Assembly (NCBI GenBank): GCA_023406715.1
Contig: JAEXVC010000236.1
Span: forward strand, 1 to 26,198
Direction of reading: 5' to 3'
DNA length: 26,198 bases
Origin: Bacteroidota bacterium
Lineage (GTDB): Bacteria; Bacteroidota; Bacteroidia; Bacteroidales; Tenuifilaceae
This document shows positions 22,417-26,198 of this stretch, piece after piece (position 1 is the first letter of the stretch; each line of letters starts with the position of its first letter). The translations under genes and the position numbers were made by a program. The notes under the pieces are model-generated. The model made no database searches. It had not been told where the DNA came from and was given only the letters and a program-made list of their open reading frames with translations.

Positions 22417-22447
22417 GTAAACTCCTAACTTTTAAGTTAATACCTAC
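22417..22447 (-). promoter_or_regulatory. rplM ribosome binding site within a small hairpin region
   Basis: On the minus strand AGGAG (complement of 22422-22426) lies 6 bases before the GTG start. Directly upstream UAACU-UAAA-AGUUA (22439-22426) forms a 5-bp hairpin. A weaker outer helix between GUAGGU and GUUUAC, with three G-U pairs, could enclose the AGGAG. This might be a control point for rplM, but the pairing is weak. Confidence 0.4.
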
Positions 22448-22482
22448 TTTTTGTGATCCTATAATTTATAATAAGCGGGATG

Positions 22483-22513
22483 CAAAATTACAACTATTTA
22501 TTTAAACAACAAT
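22483..22513 (-). promoter_or_regulatory. Promoter of the rplM-rpsI-rpsB-tsf operon
   Basis: On the minus strand ATTG (22513-22510), 19 bases, then TAATTTTG (22490-22483), an exact TAnnTTTG -7 element at the spacing preferred in Bacteroidota. Transcription would start near 22476-22478, giving a leader of about 60 bases. Confidence 0.7.
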
Positions 22514-22663
22514 ATGTTTTTCAGGATGATTTAAAAAAAATAAGTGGAGAGAGTGTTTATCCGTTAACTTGTCCATCACATAGTCTATCATAACAATTTT
22601 CCAATACATTTGTCGTTTCACTTTATGTTATTAGTTTGTTTGTAATTTTACATTTATTCGTTT
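22514..22663 (+). other. Spacer upstream of the O-antigen ligase-like gene
   Basis: About 150 AT-rich bases, divergent from the rplM operon. TACATTTG at 22605-22612 matches the -7 element exactly and lies 51 bases before the ATG, but no -33 is at the right distance. TACATTTA at 22648-22655 is a near match but too close to the start. Nothing else was recognised. Confidence 0.45.
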
Positions 22664-24262
22664 ATGCTTTTTTCATCATTGGTTCATCGGTGGGCATACA
22701 TAGTTGCTTTGGCAATTACCGTTTGCTCTTTACCATTTTCCCCGTTCACAGTTAGTATTGGAATTATTGCAATGCTAGTAAACTTCGTTGTGGAGGGAAA
22801 TTGGGCGTATAAGTTTGGTGTTTTTAAGGGTAATAAAGCTCTTTGGATCTCTTATCTCATTTACGTTCCAATTCTTTACAGCGCTTTCTATTCTTCGAAT
22901 TTCCCTATTACTCTCAAAGAGTTGCGTTTATGGCTTCCCTTTATTGTTGTTCCAACAATTGTAGCGCTTAGTGAACCTTTGAACAATAAAGAGTTTAAAT
23001 GGATAATGCTTCTTTTTGTTTTAGCCGTTTTTGTAGCATCTATTATAAGCTCTACTTATCTTTTTAGCATATCCACAGATTTGGTCATTGATGTCCGCCA
23101 GATATCATTGTTTATATCCCATATACGCTTTTCGTTAATGGTTAATTTGGCCATAGCTATCATCATTCATTATGTTGTGTTGGATAATGGCCTCGAAAAA
23201 ATTCATAAATTTTTGCTTTCTATGGTGATGTTATGGCTTGTAGCTTTCCTCTTCATTCTTCAATCTTTTACAGGCATAGCAATGCTTTTTCTTTTAGTTT
23301 TCATGGGCTTTGTGTTGTTGTATATAAAGAAAAAAAGTCAAGTTACCCGTTTTGTTCTAGCTTCAACCTTTTTTTCGCTCGTGTTCATTGTTGTATCTAC
23401 CATAACCCATAAGGTAGATAGGTATTATACTCGGAACTATACCGATTTTAGCACTTTAATGCAAAGAACAGCTAACGGTACGCCTTATCAGCACGATACA
23501 GTAAGGAGAGTCTACGAGAATGGCAATTTACTCTACATCAATATATGCGACCCAGAGCTAAGCGAACAGTGGGCGAGGAGGAGCACTCTTCCTTTCGATA
23601 GTTTAGATAATAAAGGTCAACCGCTGAATCATACAATTATTCGATATTTAACATCACTAGGATACACTAAAGATTCCGTTGGAATATGGAAACTTAGCGA
23701 TGAGGATATTGCATTTATTGAGAATGGAGCAACCAGCGTTGTATTTAAGGAGAGTAAATTAGGCATTGATACTCGACTTTATCAACTGCTCTGGGAAATT
23801 GATGCTTATAGAACAGAAGGGTCAGTCAGTTACAGTTCAGTTATTCAACGCTTGGTCTTTGCTAAGGCCGCTTTGTTTGTAATTAAAGATAATTTCTGGG
23901 TTGGAGTAGGATGGGGCGATATCCAGGAATCTTTAAATCAGTATTACAAGGTTCATGAACTTGGCTTGCCAGAGAATCTTTGGTTTATGCCACACAATCA
24001 GTACCTAACCGTTTGGGTGGGTGCCGGTTTTATTGGACTTGCTATTTTCATGGTGGCACTATTAGTTCCATTTATTTTGAGAAATAGGTATAAATATTTT
24101 TTACCGGTCTACTTCTTGGCGATAATAATGGTTTCGATGTTGAGCGAGGATACTTTTGAAAGTCATATCGGGATAACCTTTGCTGTTCTTTTTGGATCAT
24201 TATTTATTTTTGGTGATAATTTTTTACCCAAAATCAATGAATCCAATCCGACTAACCTCTGA
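22664..24262 (+). CDS. O-antigen ligase / polymerase family membrane protein
   Basis: 532 residues with about ten to twelve transmembrane helices and one large periplasmic loop (about 248-395). The C-terminal part carries the O-antigen ligase (Wzy_C/WaaL) signature: RLVFAKAALFVIKDNFWVGVGWGD (about 396-419), PHNQYLTVWVGAGFIGL (443-459) and further helices. The His of PHNQYL and Arg residues in the large loop are the type of residues required for glycan transfer from undecaprenyl diphosphate. The loop segment LNHTIIRYLTSLGYTKDSVG is a pattern I recall from other Bacteroidota members. It may ligate O-antigen to lipid A core or link sugars to another acceptor. No glycosyltransferase cluster is next to it. 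Its end overlaps the glycosylase gene by 26 bases. Confidence 0.82.
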   Translation: MLFSSLVHRWAYIVALAITVCSLPFSPFTVSIGIIAMLVNFVVEGNWAYKFGVFKGNKALWISYLIYVPILYSAFYSSNFPITLKELRLWLPFIVVPTIVALSEPLNNKEFKWIMLLFVLAVFVASIISSTYLFSISTDLVIDVRQISLFISHIRFSLMVNLAIAIIIHYVVLDNGLEKIHKFLLSMVMLWLVAFLFILQSFTGIAMLFLLVFMGFVLLYIKKKSQVTRFVLASTFFSLVFIVVSTITHKVDRYYTRNYTDFSTLMQRTANGTPYQHDTVRRVYENGNLLYINICDPELSEQWARRSTLPFDSLDNKGQPLNHTIIRYLTSLGYTKDSVGIWKLSDEDIAFIENGATSVVFKESKLGIDTRLYQLLWEIDAYRTEGSVSYSSVIQRLVFAKAALFVIKDNFWVGVGWGDIQESLNQYYKVHELGLPENLWFMPHNQYLTVWVGAGFIGLAIFMVALLVPFILRNRYKYFLPVYFLAIIMVSMLSEDTFESHIGITFAVLFGSLFIFGDNFLPKINESNPTNL

Positions 24263-24761
24263 TTTTTATTCAAGAGATGTATTGTTGGTTGCCCCAGAAT
24301 TGCTCGGCAAGCAACTGGTTAGTGTATCGCCCGATGGTTCAATTCTAAGATACCTGATTACAGAGGTTGAAGCCTACAAAGGGACTGGCGACTTGGCTTG
24401 TCACGCCAGCAAAGGCAGAACCGAGCGCAATAAGGTTATGTTTCAGCAGGGCGGATTGGTTTACGTGTACTTAATATATGGAATGTACTGGATGCTGAAT
24501 GTTGTTACATCCGTTGAGGGTGATCCTGAAGCAGTTTTGATTAGGGGAATTAAAGGTTATTCAGGTCCAGGTAAATTGACAAAACATCTTGGTATTGACA
24601 AAAATTTTTATGCCGAAGATCTTACATCCTCATCAAGGATTTGGATAGAGAATGTTGGGATAACTCCCAAAATTAAAACCACACCCCGAATTGGTATCGA
24701 TTACGCTGGACCATACTGGGCAAATATCCCTTGGCGTTTTATAATTGATGAGAAAATATAG
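24237..24761 (+). CDS. DNA-3-methyladenine glycosylase (AAG/MPG family)
   Basis: 174 residues from the ATG at 24237, which gives MNPIRLTSDFYSRDVLLVAPELLG, the usual start of the family. The ATG at 24180 would add 19 residues read from inside the upstream gene and is rejected. Motifs: LITEVEAYKGTGDLACHAS, with the catalytic Glu of TEVEAY, RTERNKVMF, GGLVYVYLIYGMYWMLNVV and the C-terminal RIGIDYAGPYWANIPWRF. The enzyme excises alkylated or deaminated purines in base excision repair. The gene overlaps the O-antigen ligase-like gene by 26 bases, implying translational coupling although the functions differ. Confidence 0.92.
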   Translation: MNPIRLTSDFYSRDVLLVAPELLGKQLVSVSPDGSILRYLITEVEAYKGTGDLACHASKGRTERNKVMFQQGGLVYVYLIYGMYWMLNVVTSVEGDPEAVLIRGIKGYSGPGKLTKHLGIDKNFYAEDLTSSSRIWIENVGITPKIKTTPRIGIDYAGPYWANIPWRFIIDEKI

Positions 24762-24804
24762 GATTAATAAGTTTTATTATCACAAGATTTCAACATAGAT
24801 AGTT

Positions 24805-25749
24805 ATGAAAATTGTATTTGCAGAACCAATAGGTATGACAAGCAGCACGAAGGCATCTTTTGCTGATGAAATGCAAGAGTTAGGTCATGCCGTTGAATAT
24901 CATGATGATTTAGTCAAGGATCAGTCCGATCTTAGCAAGAGGGCTGCCGATGCCGATGTTTTGGTTTTAAGCAATCAGCCATTGTCGGCCACAACCATCA
25001 ATGGCTTAGAGAAACTTAAAATGATTTCTGTCGCTTTTACCGGTGTAGACCATTTGCCGCTAGATTATTGTCGCGATAAAAAAATCCTTATCAGTAATGC
25101 TGCAGGTTATAGTACCACAGCTGTGGCCGAGTTAACTATCTCAATGGCAATATCCTTGATGAGAAAAGTTGTGGAGTTGGATTCTTCCACAAGGAATGGT
25201 GGTACCCGTAGAGGTTTTCTTGGCGGAGAACTTTTGGGTAAAACATTTGGAATTGTTGGTCTAGGGGCAATTGGAACTAGGGTTGCACAGTTCGCCAATG
25301 CTTTTGGATGCAATGTAATTGCCTATAATAGAACCCAAAAGCACATTGATGGAGTTAAGCTCGTTGGCCTTGAGGAACTTTTTTCTACTGCCGATATTAT
25401 TTCGCTCCATATTCCTGCTACAAGTCAAACAGTTGGGATGGTTAACTATAAGCTTATTAGCGCCATGAAACCCAACTCTATACTTATCAATACGGCTCGC
25501 GGTACTTTGGTGGATTATAGCGTACTATCCAAAGCACTTAATGATGGATTAATTTCTGGTGCAGCAGTTGATGTTTACGAGCATGAACCACCAATTGAAA
25601 GCGAACATCCTTTGTTTAAATCCCCTAACACAATACTCTTACCCCATATAGGCTATGCCACTAAGGAGGCAATTGATAGAAGAACTGGTATTGTGTTAGA
25701 GAATATTCGTTGTTGGCTAAAAAATATTCCTCAGAATGTGGTTGTATAG
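24805..25749 (+). CDS. D-2-hydroxyacid dehydrogenase (NAD(P)-dependent)
   Basis: 314 residues of the D-isomer-specific 2-hydroxyacid dehydrogenase family. The Rossmann motif is GLGAIG (152-157). The catalytic triad is Arg232 (INTARGTLVD), Glu261 (DVYEHEPP) and His281 (LPHIGYAT). The strand after the cofactor loop ends in AYNRT (174-177) in place of the Asp that marks NAD preference, so NADP(H) use is possible. The substrate is not clear; phosphoglycerate, glyoxylate and hydroxypyruvate reductases share this pattern. It follows the glycosylase after 43 bases. No terminator hairpin was seen directly after it. Confidence 0.88.
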   Translation: MKIVFAEPIGMTSSTKASFADEMQELGHAVEYHDDLVKDQSDLSKRAADADVLVLSNQPLSATTINGLEKLKMISVAFTGVDHLPLDYCRDKKILISNAAGYSTTAVAELTISMAISLMRKVVELDSSTRNGGTRRGFLGGELLGKTFGIVGLGAIGTRVAQFANAFGCNVIAYNRTQKHIDGVKLVGLEELFSTADIISLHIPATSQTVGMVNYKLISAMKPNSILINTARGTLVDYSVLSKALNDGLISGAAVDVYEHEPPIESEHPLFKSPNTILLPHIGYATKEAIDRRTGIVLENIRCWLKNIPQNVVV

Positions 25750-25789
25750 CAATGGGATACGGAAAAAATGAAAATTTTTTAAAAAAATA

Positions 25790-25822
25790 TTTGGAACAAA
25801 TTAAATAAATATATTACATTTG
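25790..25822 (+). promoter_or_regulatory. Promoter of tRNA-Asn
   Basis: TTTG (25790-25793), 21 bases, then TACATTTG (25815-25822), both exact matches to the Bacteroidota -33 and -7 elements. The predicted start is near 25829, about 15 bases before the mature tRNA. Confidence 0.75.
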
Positions 25823-25843
25823 CACCGCTAAAGAAAACAGCAC

Positions 25844-25917
25844 TCCTCATTAGCTCAGTTGGTTAGAGCACCTGACTGTTAATCAGGGGGTCCTAGGTTC
25901 AAGTCCTAGATGAGGAG
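25844..25917 (+). tRNA. tRNA-Asn (anticodon GTT)
   Basis: A complete cloverleaf. The acceptor stem is TCCTCAT / ATGAGGA and the D-arm region reads AGCTCAGTTGGTTAGAGC. The anticodon stem CCTGA / TCAGG encloses CTGTTAA with anticodon GTT, and the T-arm CCTAG-GTTCAAGT-CCTAG is intact. The discriminator base is G and the 3' CCA is not encoded. A terminator follows at once, so it is probably transcribed alone. Confidence 0.97.
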
Positions 25918-25921
25918 CAAG

Positions 25922-25950
25922 CCCCGATGAGCAATCGGGGTTTTTCTTTT
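25922..25950 (+). terminator. Terminator after tRNA-Asn
   Basis: CCCCGAT (25922-25928) and ATCGGGG (25934-25940) form a 7-bp stem with a GAGCA loop, followed by TTTTTCTTTTT. Confidence 0.92.
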
Positions 25951-26016
25951 TAGGTACGTTTTACTTGGCATTCACACAAAAGATGTCTAACTTTCAACCA
26001 ATAAAAAATTTCAACT

Positions 26017-26198
26017 ATGAGTAAAGTTCTTGGATTAGGGAATGCCCTTGTAGATATTATGACCAAATTGAATGATGATTCAACGCTTGATCAGCTTGGC
26101 TTGCCAAAAGGTAGTATGCAATTGGTTGATGAGATATTTATGCAGAAAGCAGTTGAACACACAAAGCATATTCCTCAAACCCTTGCAGCGGGGGGAAG
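26017..26198 (+). CDS. PfkB-family (adenosine kinase-like) sugar/nucleoside kinase, N-terminal fragment
   Basis: The frame begins at ATG 26017 and is open to the end of the window (60 codons visible). The residues MSKVLGLGNALVDIMTKL, the segment LPKGSMQLVD and LAAGG at the edge match the start of PfkB kinases of the adenosine-kinase type, in which GN.LVDI and the GGSxANT substrate loop are conserved. The protein should phosphorylate a nucleoside or sugar. The C-terminal part with the anion-hole and ATP motifs lies outside the window, so the substrate cannot be assigned. It is separated from tRNA-Asn by a terminator. Confidence 0.8.
   Translation, partial: MSKVLGLGNALVDIMTKLNDDSTLDQLGLPKGSMQLVDEIFMQKAVEHTKHIPQTLAAGG

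Noticed and set aside
24180..24236. Upstream ATG for the DNA glycosylase
   Set aside because: The added 19 residues come from the overlapping ligase-like gene in another frame and do not match the family start; ATG 24237 does.
25983..26024. 13-codon reading frame overlapping the start of the PfkB-type kinase, a possible leader peptide
   Set aside because: Very short, without regulatory codons or a terminator-like structure; chance is likely.

Overview
The window (about 26.2 kb, AT-rich) reads as ordinary chromosome of a member of the Bacteroidota, most likely order Bacteroidales or a close relative. Evidence: the C-terminal end of a PorZ-like protein of the type IX secretion system, an ECF sigma factor with a membrane anti-sigma-like partner and an outer-membrane barrel, a FISUMP-domain protein, a bacterial GH3-family protein, TPR/SpoIIE signalling proteins, and repeated matches to the Bacteroidota -7 promoter element TAnnTTTG. 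No transposase, integrase, phage gene or CRISPR array was seen.

Layout. 1-5427 (+): PorZ-like C-terminus, recO, an aminotransferase-fold protein, a GH3 acyl-amide synthetase-like protein, a deoxynucleoside kinase and an APS-kinase-like protein. 5433-10213 (-): peptidase E, a TPR membrane protein, then an ECF sigma / anti-sigma-like / outer-membrane barrel operon. 10455-11945 (+): a secreted FISUMP protein. 12019-14358 (-): a Cache-HAMP-GAF-PAS sensor without an output domain, divergent from a TPR-SpoIIE phosphatase (14533-16830, +), which is followed by a metallophosphoesterase. 17654-18962 (+): an arsenic locus, arsR-arsM, behind a promoter with four alternating half-sites, followed by a small lipoprotein gene. 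19762-22415 (-): the ribosomal/translation operon rplM-rpsI-rpsB-tsf. 22664-26198 (+): an O-antigen ligase-family protein, a 3-methyladenine DNA glycosylase overlapping it, a D-2-hydroxyacid dehydrogenase, tRNA-Asn(GTT) and the start of a PfkB-family (adenosine-type) kinase.

Three observations merit most attention. First, the aminotransferase-fold protein has His where the PLP-binding Lys should be, and has lost other cofactor-contact residues, so it looks like a pseudoenzyme. Second, the rpsI-rpsB spacer can fold into a compact three-way junction with two GNRA-capped arms, a candidate S2 autoregulatory leader. Third, the arsRM promoter carries alternating TGACG/CGTCA half-sites placed over the predicted -33 and -7 elements. 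I did not find a clearly new multi-gene defence or biosynthetic system; most of the rest is recognisable core and signalling content.
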